Assembly (NCBI GenBank): GCA_964607765.1
Contig: CAZSNT010000060.1
Span: forward strand, 1 to 50,808
Direction of reading: 5' to 3'
Source of the DNA: CAZSNT01 sp964607765
GTDB lineage: Bacteria > Verrucomicrobiota > Lentisphaeria > Oligosphaerales > JABHEG01
DNA: 50,808 bases
Positions 24,820 through 34,632 of this stretch are shown here, in pieces. Numbering within the stretch: the first letter of the stretch is position 1; each line of letters begins with the position of its first letter. The notes beneath the pieces were generated by a model. It saw only the letters and a list, made by a program, of their open reading frames with translations. It was not told the DNA's origin and did not search any database. The position numbers and the translations under genes are program-made.

Positions 24820-27153
24820 GTGGAAGTTGGGACATTTCTCGAGCGACTGATGGGCCAGCCGTTCTTCAGAGGCCAGGTCGTGCACGTGCAGAAGCTGCCT
24901 GAGAAGCCGCCTGTCCACGCGGCTGTGACTGAGGGGTTGCTGGAACCGACGCGGGAAGCGCTCCAGCGCCTGGGTATTGACAGGCTCTACTCACACCAGG
25001 CAGCAGCCATCGACCACATCCGCGCAGGCGAGGATATCGTGATCGTCACGGGCACGGCCAGCGGCAAGACGCTGTGCTACACCGTGCCGGTCATGGAAAC
25101 ACTGGTGCAGGACAGCATGGCCACCATGCTGTTCATCTACCCCACCAAAGCACTGGCCCAAGACCAGCTCCGCGGCCTGAGCCGATGCCGGCACGAGGAC
25201 CTGGGCCTGCAGTTCATGGCCGGAACGTACGACGGCGACACACCGCAGAACCTGCGTCGGAAACTGCGCGACGGCGGCAACATCGTGTTGACCAACCCGG
25301 ACATGCTGCACCAGGGCATTCTGCCGCAGCACGCGCGCTGGAACCGCTTCTTCACGCATCTGAAGTTCATTGTCATCGACGAAGTGCACGCGTACCGCGG
25401 CGTGTTCGGTTCGCACCTCGCCAACGTCATGCGCCGGCTCATGCGTGTGTGCAAACACTACGGCTCGTCGCCCCTGTTCATCTGTTCGTCCGCCACCATC
25501 GCCAATCCGCGCGAACACGCCGAACGCATCTCGGGCAGGCCCATGACATTAGTCGACAACGACGGGTCGCCGCGCGGCCCCAAGCAGTTCGTGCTGTGGA
25601 ATCCGCCGCCGCTGGCAAAAGCCGCGGCCGGCCCCGAAGACAGCTGGCGCGTCGGCGGCGACCGGCGCAGCCCGATCGGCGAAGCGGTTCAGCTGCTGAC
25701 GATCCTGGTGCGGGAAGGCGTGCAGAGCATTGCGTTCGTGCGTACGCGCCTGGCCGCCGAGCTCATATTCAAGCACTGTCGCGACCGGCTCCGGCGCGTG
25801 TCACGGCGGCTCGCCGCATCCGTCCACGCCTACCGCGGCGGCTACCTGCCCGAGGAACGTCGTGAGATCGAGCGTAAACTGTCCGAGCGCGAAATCCTCG
25901 GCGTGGCCAGCACCAACGCGCTGGAACTCGGCATCGATATCGGCAGCCTGGATGCCTGCATCCTTGTCGGCTATCCCGGCACGGTTGCCAGCCTGTGGCA
26001 GCAGTCCGGACGCGCCGGGCGCGGGCACGAGGAGTCGGTCATCTTCCTGGTCGCGCAGAACGCGCCCATGGACCAGTACCTGATGGCGCACACCGACTAC
26101 CTGTTCGAGCAGAATCCGGAGCAGGCCGTGGTCGATCCGGACAACCCGCACGTGGTCGTCGGGCACCTGAAGTGCGCCGCACACGAACTGCCGTTGCGCA
26201 CGGACGAGGCCGAGGCGTTCGGACCGTTTGCCGAGGCGGTCATGGAACTGCTTGAGGAGGACGAGTGCGTCCGGCAGATCGACGGCAGCTGGTACTGGTC
26301 CAGTTCCGAGTACCCGGCCGCGAACGTCAATCTGCGCAATATCGCAGGCCCCGTCTTCACGATCCAGGACGAGTCGAGCGGCGAGCGCGTGATCGGCACT
26401 ATCGACGAGATCAGCGCGCTCGCGCAACTGCACGACCACGCGGTCTACCTGCACGGGGCCGACACGTACTTCGTGGACCGCCTCGACCTGGAGCAGAAGA
26501 TCGCATTCGTCGAACGCCGGGACCTTGACTACTACACACAATCCGTGCAGACCTCGCAGATCCAGATCGACGAGACCGTGGTGCAGGACGAATGGCTCGG
26601 GGGGCTGCTCGGGTACGGGGACGTCACGGTCACGACCTCGATCCCCATGTTCAAGAAGATCCGGTTCCACTCCCGTGACAGCCTGGGCTTCGAGAAGCTC
26701 GAGCTGCCGCCGCAGCTTCTGGAAACGGTAGCGTTCTGGTTCGCGCCGCCCCCGGAGCTGGTCGAGGAGATGAAACAGAACCGCCATCTGGTCGGCAACG
26801 CCCTGATTGGCATTGCCAACGTGTTCGTGGAAGTGGCCCCCTTCTTCGTGATGTGCGACGCGCAGGATATCGGAACTGTGGTCGACGCGCGAAACCTGGA
26901 ACGCGACGCGCTGTTCGTACACGACCGCTACCCCGGCGGCATGGGCTACGCCCAACGCTGCCTGCAGCAGTTCGACCCCATGATGCGCACCATTGCGGAG
27001 GTCATCCGCAACTGCGGCTGTCCGGACGGCTGCCCGTCCTGCGTCGGATCGGCCGTTCCCCCCTCCGCAATGACCGACCTCGACTCCTCAGTGCGCGGGC
27101 GGATCCCGAACAAGGAAGCGGCGGCGTACCTGCTGGACCGGCTGCTGGAGTGA
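24820..27153 (+). CDS. mrfA: Second MrfA-like helicase (tandem paralog)
   Basis: 777 aa from a GTG with AGGAG 8 bases upstream. Same order of motifs as its neighbour: SHQ at 58-60, Walker A TGTASGKT at 77-84, DEVH at 187-190, SAT at 224-226, GVASTNALELGIDIGSLDA and QQSGRAGR. The zinc cluster is CGCPDGCPSC with Cys at 732, 734, 738 and 741. It ends soon after this site (PNKEAAAYLLDRLLE), the normal MrfA length, without the basic tail of the first copy. A 165-base spacer separates the two, in which I see no convincing promoter or terminator. The paralogs align along their whole shared length but are clearly diverged, so the duplication is old or the second copy came from elsewhere. Confidence 0.93.
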   Translation: MEVGTFLERLMGQPFFRGQVVHVQKLPEKPPVHAAVTEGLLEPTREALQRLGIDRLYSHQAAAIDHIRAGEDIVIVTGTASGKTLCYTVPVMETLVQDSMATMLFIYPTKALAQDQLRGLSRCRHEDLGLQFMAGTYDGDTPQNLRRKLRDGGNIVLTNPDMLHQGILPQHARWNRFFTHLKFIVIDEVHAYRGVFGSHLANVMRRLMRVCKHYGSSPLFICSSATIANPREHAERISGRPMTLVDNDGSPRGPKQFVLWNPPPLAKAAAGPEDSWRVGGDRRSPIGEAVQLLTILVREGVQSIAFVRTRLAAELIFKHCRDRLRRVSRRLAASVHAYRGGYLPEERREIERKLSEREILGVASTNALELGIDIGSLDACILVGYPGTVASLWQQSGRAGRGHEESVIFLVAQNAPMDQYLMAHTDYLFEQNPEQAVVDPDNPHVVVGHLKCAAHELPLRTDEAEAFGPFAEAVMELLEEDECVRQIDGSWYWSSSEYPAANVNLRNIAGPVFTIQDESSGERVIGTIDEISALAQLHDHAVYLHGADTYFVDRLDLEQKIAFVERRDLDYYTQSVQTSQIQIDETVVQDEWLGGLLGYGDVTVTTSIPMFKKIRFHSRDSLGFEKLELPPQLLETVAFWFAPPPELVEEMKQNRHLVGNALIGIANVFVEVAPFFVMCDAQDIGTVVDARNLERDALFVHDRYPGGMGYAQRCLQQFDPMMRTIAEVIRNCGCPDGCPSCVGSAVPPSAMTDLDSSVRGRIPNKEAAAYLLDRLLE

Positions 27154-27216
27154 ACCCAGCGCCAGTGAACTGACGAACTGTGTGCACAGCCCGGTCGGGT
27201 CCTGCGCCATTCCGGA

Positions 27217-27723
27217 CTAATCCCGAGGCGCCGCCTCCGGCTCGCCCGTGATCTTGAGGATGTACTCGTTCGTGCCCTTGAGCCGCCGGAAGCCGCGCGT
27301 GACGTCATTGAACTCGATCTGTGTCGTTGCGGTCACCGACACAACGCTCACCAGTTCCTTGGCGCCCGTATCCGGCGACGTCTGCTCGTACTGCTGCAGC
27401 AGCTGTACCCCCTCCACGGACAACACGTTCAGCTTGGCATCCCGCGGCACCTGCGTGCTGATCGCGTCTTCGAGGCGCGTCTTGTCATGAAACTCCTCGC
27501 CCAGGCCTTTGGCGAACTCCTCGCCCTTGTTCCACTTGCCAAGAGCCCCTTTCAGCTCGGACGCCACCGCTTCGCGTTTGAGCGGCTTCTCCTTCTCGAC
27601 TGCCTTCGCGCCTTTGGGCAGCGCTTTGGGCGTGGGGATCGGCTTGAACGCGCGAAACTCCTGCGCACTGGCGACGAACAGCACCACGAACACTGCAACG
27701 ACCGCAATCTGACCGGTTCTCAT
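27217..27723 (-). CDS. Small secreted protein of unknown function
   Basis: 168 aa from the ATG at 27723 (AGGAGA 7 bases upstream). A signal peptide covers about 1-20 (GQIAVVAVFVVLFVASAQ). The mature part begins with a Pro/Lys-rich stretch (FKPIPTPKALPKGAKAVEKE), then a mixed alpha/beta domain with LNVLSVEGVQLLQQY and ELVSVVSVTATTQIEF. No cysteines or known motif. It is the last gene of the minus-strand cassette of exported proteins and converges with the second mrfA gene. No homologous family is recognised. Confidence 0.75.
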   Translation of the reverse strand: MRTGQIAVVAVFVVLFVASAQEFRAFKPIPTPKALPKGAKAVEKEKPLKREAVASELKGALGKWNKGEEFAKGLGEEFHDKTRLEDAISTQVPRDAKLNVLSVEGVQLLQQYEQTSPDTGAKELVSVVSVTATTQIEFNDVTRGFRRLKGTNEYILKITGEPEAAPRD

Positions 27724-27810
27724 CAGCCTATCTCCTGACCGCGCCAACTCTCAGCCTTATCCCTCGCACCCAAAACTCTCCGCCGCGGAGCGCGGAGCTA
27801 CTTCCGGACC

Positions 27811-27840
27811 CTCGACACTCGCACTCGACACTCGCACTCA
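27811..27840 (-). repeat. Post-stop tandem 13-mer repeat (CTCGACACTCGCA)
   Basis: Two exact 13-mers (27811-27823 and 27824-27836) plus a partial unit. The partial unit contains the stop codon of the 1199-aa gene (27838-27840). Confidence 0.85.
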
Positions 27841-30800
27841 GATCTCCGAGATGTCATGCACGATCAGCGTATACGTGCTCGGATCGCTCACGTCGCCAGC
27901 GGTGACACTGATGGTCAGTCTCAACTTCACGCCGTTGATGGCCTGCACGTAGATCGTCTGCTGCCCCGCATTCGGGTTGAACTGAATCACAACGCCCGGC
28001 CCGCCCTGGGGGCTCGGCGGCGTGAACTCCCAGTTGCGCACAACGCGATCCGGGAAGGACACGATCGGGATCGGCGCGCCGCCCTGGTAGTTGTCGGGCG
28101 GGGACTGGCAGATCAGGGTCTGTCCCTGTCCGTCGTTACGCAGCGACACGGCTTTCGTGGACATGTTCACGTCGATACCGGCGAAGTACACTCTGTCGCC
28201 GGAGCCCGGAATAACGAACACCCCGAACGGCTGCTGTCCGGACCAGGCCTGCAGTGTGCCGCCGCCGCCGCCCCCCCCGTCGTCGTCGTCCTGCGCGTCC
28301 ACGGCCTCGCCGATCACCACGCCGTTGACCGTTCTGTTGTTGATCGGGTCCGACGTATTGAACGGATTGTTCCCGTTGATCGGCACCACACGGATGATCT
28401 CGACCCGGCGTCTGCGGTCGCGCTGATGCACACGATAGTCCGCCTGCATCAACCCCAACTCGTCAGGCGACAGTTCCTCCAGCGTCTTGGCCCCGGGCAG
28501 AAGCATGACATCGCTCAGCTCGGCACGCGCGATGACCACCCCCTTGTAGATCAGCTCGCCAATGATCTTCGGCACTTTGCCTGCCGTCTTCTTCAGATCC
28601 CTGAACTGCACCAGCGTACTGGTGCTGTACTGCGGGAACGGATCACTCGGTTTGAAGCCCTTGGCGAGGGTCAGCCGCGTCTTGCGCGACCCCACGATGC
28701 CCTCGAACTCATCAGGAATCGACCAGCGGCACCACGCGCGCAGCGCATGTTCGACCGCCAGGTTGCCCACGCGTGCCTCCACCTCGTGTGCCTGGCCCTG
28801 CACAAAATGCCGGTCCGCGGTCTGCAGCCACATGCCGGCCGCGAGTGTGGTGGTGTTCGCCGCGCTCAGCCGCGCGACCGGCGTGCCGACGTCATCGACC
28901 ACATCCACATAGTCCAGGCGCGTCCCCGCTTTGAAGCTGGCCGACGACAGCCAACTGCCGCGCCGGAACGCCGCGGACGCCGTCCGACCGTTCCGCGTAT
29001 ACCACTTCGTACTGTATTTGCTCATGTCGGCCGGGCCGTCCACCGACACCGTCCACTCCTCGCGACCGGTGAAGACGCGCGCGAGGAACACGCGGTTGAC
29101 GGTCACCTCCAGCGACTCCGAGGTCAGGCTGTCCACCCCCTCGGGCAGCGTGACAAAGCTGCGTGCCGCGGCTTGCCTGCGGACAACCGCCCGGACCTGG
29201 CCCTTCCCCGTCTTGCCCTCTCCACCGATCACGCGACCATCGCGCCCGGCCAGGATGTGGCCCACATCCTGTTGGATATTGATCCACCCGTTACGGAGCC
29301 CTCCGATCTCGACGTTCTCGACTACCAACGGTTCCTCAGTCCCGTAGTGCAGCGTGGCCAGCAGCTTCACTCCCGCGTCGCCACCCGTCAGGAACACGTC
29401 GAACGGGCCCGTGCCCGGCTCGGCATCGGGCGGCGCATCCATGCCGGCCTGCTCGCTCAGAATGTGCGCGCCCTTCAGCTCGATCTTCGTCAGGGCCGGC
29501 GAACTCAGCCCGGCCCAGTCAGACCGCAGCCGCAGCACGCCTCTGCCCCCCGGCTCGGTCAACACGCCACTCACGTTCACGTTGCCGCTACTGACCGGGA
29601 AACAGAAGGGCGCGCCGCGTGTCGAGCCCTGCATGATCGCGGCCAGGTCGTCGCGGACCGACGCCTCGGTGACAGTGAGTTCGGTGGCAGCAGTCCACAC
29701 GTCCCCCGCCTGCGTGAAGGAGCTGCTGGCTTCCCGGAACGCGAACTTCAGGTCACGGTTCGTCAGGTCGCGCTGCTTCATCACAATCCAGTCAGAGAAG
29801 TTGTCCCACTTGACCCGGTACCTGCTCATGTCTGCGGGGCCGCGCACTGTCACGGACACCCCGACCGGGCGCCCGATCGGTATGGTCCTGCCCAGGCGCT
29901 CGAACGAGCCGCTGCCCAGCGTCGCCAGCGGCGCGTGCAACCGAAACGACACCTCGTTGGCCGTGAACGTGTGCGACTTGCTCCACGCACCTTTGCCCCG
30001 ACGGCCCATGGGCAGCGACATGGTGATCTTGGTCTCGCCCGGTGTGCCCAAGGGCCGAATCACACGCGTGTTCAGGCTGAACGGGCCGCCCGTTGTCTCC
30101 ATCGCGTCCTCCCCGGCCAGGCCCTCCCACAGCGTCTCGCCTGCACCGTCGTGAACGACCGCCACGTAGTTCACGTTCGCCGCCGGCATGTCCGGGGTGC
30201 CCGACTCGAAGAAGAAGTCCGTGGTGTCGCTGCCGGCCTGCCCCACGCCCTGGGCGCGCCGCAGGGGGGTGACGAGCAGGCGAGTACCTTCCAGACTCAC
30301 TGCCAGCGATGGCTCGTGTTCCGGAATGCCCTCGTAGGGATCGGGAACGCGGCGGTGCCACGGCCGCCAGTTCCAGCTCCGCTTCCGCCTGCCGCCGTGG
30401 CGCCAGCTGTTGACGGCCGTCGACTGCTCCTCTTTCTTCCCGCTCTTGCGCGCCGTGTTGCGGTTCTCCGAGAAGCTGAAGTTGTGCGCCTTATCCGGCA
30501 GGTACACGATCTCCACGCGATCGCGGTCAATCCCTTTGGCGTATTTGCGATCCGTCAGGAACCGGTATCCCTTCATGATCAGCCGCTCCCACGTAACCTC
30601 ACCGGGCATCTTGATCGGCCCGGCCGAAGCGGGGCGGAGACAGCTCTGCGCTGCGTCCAGTTCCAGGTTCGTGCCGCTCAGATCGATGCCGATGCTGTTG
30701 ATATCGCCCCGGCCGGCCTTCAGCAAACTCCTGAGGTCCGGGACCTGTTCGGGCTCGATCTTCTCGACGCGCATTGCGCGTTTCTGCGTGCCCTTGCGCT

Positions 30801-31437
30801 TGGCGACTCGTCCTTTCCACTCGAACGTGTAGGTGAGCACGTCGGGACGAATGTGGGCGATGCTGCCCTTGACCTCGAGCGGGATCGTGCGCGGCAGCCC
30901 CAAGACCTTGGCGGTGAAATCATCAGCGGCATAGACCTTACCCGTGCCGTACTTAGCGTAGATCTGCGAAGGGCTCGGCGGATCGCCGCCCGTGATCGAG
31001 TCCGGCATGATCATCTTGGCCGCGCTGGTCCGGTGGTGCTTAGTGTCGAACGGGAGCCGACGCACAGTCACGCCGCTCAGGAAATCGCGCCCGGACAGGC
31101 GGACGGCAGGCGGAGCGTCGGTGGTACGGCGTGTAGTCGTGATCGTGATCTGGCGCGGCTCGGGCAGCGAGATGGCCTCGGCGGGCGGCGGCACGTTCCA
31201 GCCCAGAGCGCCCAGGATGGCGCGAAGCCGTTCCGTACGCCGTTTGTAGAGGCGTTTGTTGATGTCGATGAACGTCTCGACAGTCCTCTCGTCCTGGTCA
31301 GCAGGCGCATCGGCGGGCGCGGCGGCCCCCTCGTCTGCCTGCCCCACGCCCCCGAGCGGGGCCAGCGCCAATACCAGCACGAGCGCTCTGACAGCACTCA
31401 CGCGCGTTGCTTCGGACAACGTTCTGGATAGCTTCAT
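27838..31437 (-). CDS. Large secreted protein with duplicated GPADMS domain, function unknown
   Basis: 1199 aa from the ATG at 31437 (AAGGAAG 8 bases upstream). A signal peptide covers about 1-34. Mostly beta-rich. Two copies of a domain recur about 270 residues apart, each opening with V(R/D)GPADMS(R/K)Y..KW (near 531 and 800) and each preceded by a hydrophobic strand. Near residue 340 there is a strongly basic, Trp-rich patch (HGGRRKRSWNWRPWHRR). Near residue 1055 a DDDD-Gly7 linker is encoded over a run of eight G (28271-28278, C on plus strand), and a beta C-terminal domain follows. No catalytic motif is recognised. It may be an extracellular or periplasmic structural or binding protein. 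It lies between two other exported proteins in the cassette led by the outer-membrane barrel. Confidence 0.85.
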   Translation of the reverse strand: MKLSRTLSEATRVSAVRALVLVLALAPLGGVGQADEGAAAPADAPADQDERTVETFIDINKRLYKRRTERLRAILGALGWNVPPPAEAISLPEPRQITITTTRRTTDAPPAVRLSGRDFLSGVTVRRLPFDTKHHRTSAAKMIMPDSITGGDPPSPSQIYAKYGTGKVYAADDFTAKVLGLPRTIPLEVKGSIAHIRPDVLTYTFEWKGRVAKRKGTQKRAMRVEKIEPEQVPDLRSLLKAGRGDINSIGIDLSGTNLELDAAQSCLRPASAGPIKMPGEVTWERLIMKGYRFLTDRKYAKGIDRDRVEIVYLPDKAHNFSFSENRNTARKSGKKEEQSTAVNSWRHGGRRKRSWNWRPWHRRVPDPYEGIPEHEPSLAVSLEGTRLLVTPLRRAQGVGQAGSDTTDFFFESGTPDMPAANVNYVAVVHDGAGETLWEGLAGEDAMETTGGPFSLNTRVIRPLGTPGETKITMSLPMGRRGKGAWSKSHTFTANEVSFRLHAPLATLGSGSFERLGRTIPIGRPVGVSVTVRGPADMSRYRVKWDNFSDWIVMKQRDLTNRDLKFAFREASSSFTQAGDVWTAATELTVTEASVRDDLAAIMQGSTRGAPFCFPVSSGNVNVSGVLTEPGGRGVLRLRSDWAGLSSPALTKIELKGAHILSEQAGMDAPPDAEPGTGPFDVFLTGGDAGVKLLATLHYGTEEPLVVENVEIGGLRNGWINIQQDVGHILAGRDGRVIGGEGKTGKGQVRAVVRRQAAARSFVTLPEGVDSLTSESLEVTVNRVFLARVFTGREEWTVSVDGPADMSKYSTKWYTRNGRTASAAFRRGSWLSSASFKAGTRLDYVDVVDDVGTPVARLSAANTTTLAAGMWLQTADRHFVQGQAHEVEARVGNLAVEHALRAWCRWSIPDEFEGIVGSRKTRLTLAKGFKPSDPFPQYSTSTLVQFRDLKKTAGKVPKIIGELIYKGVVIARAELSDVMLLPGAKTLEELSPDELGLMQADYRVHQRDRRRRVEIIRVVPINGNNPFNTSDPINNRTVNGVVIGEAVDAQDDDDGGGGGGGTLQAWSGQQPFGVFVIPGSGDRVYFAGIDVNMSTKAVSLRNDGQGQTLICQSPPDNYQGGAPIPIVSFPDRVVRNWEFTPPSPQGGPGVVIQFNPNAGQQTIYVQAINGVKLRLTISVTAGDVSDPSTYTLIVHDISEI

Positions 31438-31488
31438 CACAACAACTTCCTTCAATGAGGTCCTGCAGGGCTGCGCTCGACCGATTGG

Positions 31489-34400
31489 TCAGAACAGCAG
31501 GTCCGCGTCCAACCCCTTTGTCGTTCCCTGAAGAGTCCTGAAGTCGATCGGCGGCAGCGTCTCGATCAGCGGCGGCGGCGGTTCGTCATCGTCGTCCTCT
31601 TCGATCACCTCGAGCACGGCGGCGTGCTGGCTTGTTCCGGGGCTGCCGCCCTTGCCTTTGTGCGGAATGCCCACACCGACCACCGCCTGCCCTGTGTCCT
31701 GGTCCACCAAGTCATCGAGGGCCTTTTGCAGGTCGTCCAGTTGCCGCTGCGCGGCGCCGGCCGGGTCCGCGGCGTCATCCGACAGCTTGCGGTGTGCGGC
31801 AGCGTCTTTGTCCGACATACGCTGGATTACGAAGTCCGTCCGTCCGCGGCCGAGAGTCGTACTCGCGCTGCCGGGCTTCGGGGTCCGGAAGCTGGCAGAC
31901 GTGCCCGTCTCGAGCGAGCCGATCGAACGGGGCACGGGTTCGCCCAGTGTGTAGCCCTCCGTGCCGAAAAAGCTGCCGACGTTGTCGTTGTTCATGTTGG
32001 TCAGGTCCGCCTTGTTACTGCCCTCTGGAGCTTTGCCCTGGAAGAACTGCTCATCCCCGCCGGCAATCATGCGCTGGACCTTACCGATGTCGCCCCGGCT
32101 GGTCAGGTCGAAATCCACTTGCTTAAGGTCCAACTTCCGCAGATCGCTTTTCTTCACATCGAGCAGGCTGAAGTCGTTGCCGTTCTCCGCAATGATCTGT
32201 TTGACATCCACAACCCCGTCCATATCAACAACCTTGCAGCGCAGCCTGCCCCCACCATCCCGAACAAAACAGAAGTTGCCCGGATTCGGGTCTGTCCAGA
32301 TCAAGTCATTGTCGTTGAGCCGGTCGAACATGTCCTGAATGGCCGCTTCCTGTTCTGCGTCGAACTTGCCGCCCTGTTTCTTCAGCTTCGCATCCGCCAG
32401 CGTATCCCCATCAATGCGCTCAACCACTTTGACCGCTCTGCCGTCCGCAAGAACCTGCTGCTCATGCACGCGCACCCGATCCACACCGGCGGCATCCAGA
32501 CGTTCTGCGGAAATCCGTTCCCGATGAATCAACTGCTTGCTCTTGTTGACGTCGTCCACAATCTGCACGACCTTCTTGGGATCCACGTGCTCGAAGGTCG
32601 TCTTGAACGACCCCGAGTCCCCCAGTTGCTGTCCATACTGCACGGGACTGCCGTCCCGAAGCGTGACGGTGTCCTGATGCTCGAACGGGGCTTTGCGGGT
32701 TGCGCTCCGCTGCTGCATCTCGGCCAGGTCGCGCGTCGCGGCATCCTCCAGCGCCTTGATCTTGTCGCCGCGCAGCCGGTCGCTTTCCATGATCTTCTGG
32801 AAGTTAGCGCTGTCCTCCGCTGCCCGGACCACCTCGGGCGGCACGTCCTGGCCCGCTTTCTTCCGGTCGAGAATGTCGCGAGCCACGTCGGTCCGCTTCA
32901 GGTCGAGGTCGCGCTTCAGCTGGTTGCTCTTCAGCTTGTTCCAGCTCTTGCTGGTGAAGCTCCGAACGTTGCGCAACGTCGACGCCCCGCCCTTGCCCGC
33001 CATGTACAGCTGCAGGGCTTTCACCGAATTGTCCACGACGTGTTTCTTGAACCACTCGCCGCGCTCGTGCAGGATCTCCGTCTCACTCTCCAGCGAGTCG
33101 GTCCGCTCGCGCAGCGAGTCCGCGTACTCGATCCACTGCTCGGGCGAGGCGCCCGACGGCGGGCGATCATCGTCGAACATCGGCTCCATCAGCTGCATCA
33201 CGCGCAGTTCCCGCGTCAGTTCGTCCCGTGCAGCGTCGTAGAGGTCGCCCAGGACTTCCGCGGCACCCTCCGGCGAGGACGTCCCTTTCTCGAGTGTATC
33301 GATGACTTTGTCGTGCGCGCTCTTGGTCACCTTGTAGAGATCCTCGACCAACTCGCACCCGGTCTGCAGCACGCCCATGGCATTGTCGTACGTGAGTTCT
33401 TTGCCGGTGTTGTAAAGGGCCTCACTCCAGGTCTGCTCGGAATCCGCCAGGTGCTCGAACGGCTGATACACGCCCTCCACCATGCCGACCCCGAAGTCCT
33501 TGCACGTCTGACAAACGTAACGGGGCACCTCCACCGACTCGGCCAGGTACTCCCAGCGCGCGCCTTCCAGGGCCGCTTCCTCTTTCTCCGCCCAGCGCTC
33601 GAGCGTCTGCGGACCGTCGCGGTAGAACAGCAGCTCGGCCGGCTCGCCCGGGGCTTTCGCTTCCGGGAACGCCTTGTATTGGTTGCGGAGCGTCTGCAGC
33701 GAATACAGACTCACCTCCATGCCCGGGATGTCGGTGAGCTTCGCACCGGTGTGCTTGGGAACGGCCGCGAACGTCGCGCCCTCAACCGTATAGCCGCCCC
33801 CGACCGGCGGCGGCTCGCCCAAACAGTGAGCGTCCTCGCCGCTGCGGAACTTCGTCGCTATCTCATCGAAGTACTTCCGATGCGTGCTGAGCATGGCAAT
33901 GAACGCGTTGAGCCGTTTCTCGAGCTCCGTGTTCTTCTCGGCCAGGTACGCCTTGGCGTTCGACTCGTACTTTGCCCTCTCCGCTTCCCAGTCCGCGTAG
34001 ATGGCGTTCTGCTCCTGGTGGTACTCCTTGATCGTCGCAATCAGCTGCGCGTCGAACGTGAGGGCGTATTCGGGCGTGCCGAAGAACTTGCGCACGCCTT
34101 TCGGGACGGACCGCGTCTGAATCTGGACCGCAATTTCCGGCGGCAGCAGCGCCCCACTTCGTTCCGCCTTCTTCAGCAATTTCTCACGCCGCAGCAACAG
34201 CGCGTCGAACGGTTTCTGGTCCTCTTTACCGACCTTGTTGACCACTTCCTCGTAGAAGGCGTGACACTGCCGCAGATGCGCGGCGTACGTGCGGATGCTG
34301 CGGAAAAGCGAAAGAACCAGGTCCCTTACCGGCTCGGAGCGCCGACTGTAGACCGCGTCGCGGCGTTTGAGCTCGGCTACCAGGTCCTGCACGTGCTTGT

Positions 34401-34605
34401 GGTACGACTCGATCCCGAGCCCTTTGGCCAGCTCCTCGAGGACCCGATCCTCGGGACGCAGGTTCCAGGCCATGTGATCGCCGGGCTCAGCCCGGACCAC
34501 GGCCGGCCCAAACACCTGCCCTGCCAGCAGCACGCCCGTCAACACCACACGCAGGCAAACCCCTGCCGGCCCGACCGGACGTCTATTCTTCTCAGAGCTT
34601 CTCAT
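31489..34605 (-). CDS. Secreted coiled-coil protein with a cryptic kinase-like domain
   Basis: 1038 aa. The start at 34605 (AAAGGA 9 bases upstream) gives a proper signal peptide (about 1-39, cut after VRA). The N-terminal 600 residues are helical and charged, with coiled-coil segments. About 650-800 looks like a protein-kinase fold, in order: glycine-loop-like LGDSGSFKTTF (about 659), hinge-like VVERIDGDTL (about 725), catalytic-loop-like WTDPNPGNF with Asp near 771 and Asn five residues on, and the metal-binding DMDG (about 794). The usual VAIK lysine is not clear. Such Asp...Asn kinase folds also occur in polymorphic-toxin and ABC1-type kinases. The tail is acidic and Pro-rich. Kinase assignment is from motif order only; an exported kinase is unusual, and a pseudokinase is equally possible. 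Confidence 0.82.
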   Translation of the reverse strand: MRSSEKNRRPVGPAGVCLRVVLTGVLLAGQVFGPAVVRAEPGDHMAWNLRPEDRVLEELAKGLGIESYHKHVQDLVAELKRRDAVYSRRSEPVRDLVLSLFRSIRTYAAHLRQCHAFYEEVVNKVGKEDQKPFDALLLRREKLLKKAERSGALLPPEIAVQIQTRSVPKGVRKFFGTPEYALTFDAQLIATIKEYHQEQNAIYADWEAERAKYESNAKAYLAEKNTELEKRLNAFIAMLSTHRKYFDEIATKFRSGEDAHCLGEPPPVGGGYTVEGATFAAVPKHTGAKLTDIPGMEVSLYSLQTLRNQYKAFPEAKAPGEPAELLFYRDGPQTLERWAEKEEAALEGARWEYLAESVEVPRYVCQTCKDFGVGMVEGVYQPFEHLADSEQTWSEALYNTGKELTYDNAMGVLQTGCELVEDLYKVTKSAHDKVIDTLEKGTSSPEGAAEVLGDLYDAARDELTRELRVMQLMEPMFDDDRPPSGASPEQWIEYADSLRERTDSLESETEILHERGEWFKKHVVDNSVKALQLYMAGKGGASTLRNVRSFTSKSWNKLKSNQLKRDLDLKRTDVARDILDRKKAGQDVPPEVVRAAEDSANFQKIMESDRLRGDKIKALEDAATRDLAEMQQRSATRKAPFEHQDTVTLRDGSPVQYGQQLGDSGSFKTTFEHVDPKKVVQIVDDVNKSKQLIHRERISAERLDAAGVDRVRVHEQQVLADGRAVKVVERIDGDTLADAKLKKQGGKFDAEQEAAIQDMFDRLNDNDLIWTDPNPGNFCFVRDGGGRLRCKVVDMDGVVDVKQIIAENGNDFSLLDVKKSDLRKLDLKQVDFDLTSRGDIGKVQRMIAGGDEQFFQGKAPEGSNKADLTNMNNDNVGSFFGTEGYTLGEPVPRSIGSLETGTSASFRTPKPGSASTTLGRGRTDFVIQRMSDKDAAAHRKLSDDAADPAGAAQRQLDDLQKALDDLVDQDTGQAVVGVGIPHKGKGGSPGTSQHAAVLEVIEEDDDDEPPPPLIETLPPIDFRTLQGTTKGLDADLLF

Positions 34606-34632
34606 GCTCCCCTGTCCTTTCGTCGTCCCCGT

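Noticed and set aside
27856..31431. A 1191-aa plus-strand frame opposite the 1199-aa secreted protein gene
   Set aside because: Same shadow effect. The minus-strand product has a signal peptide, a ribosome site and duplicated domains; the plus-strand one has none.
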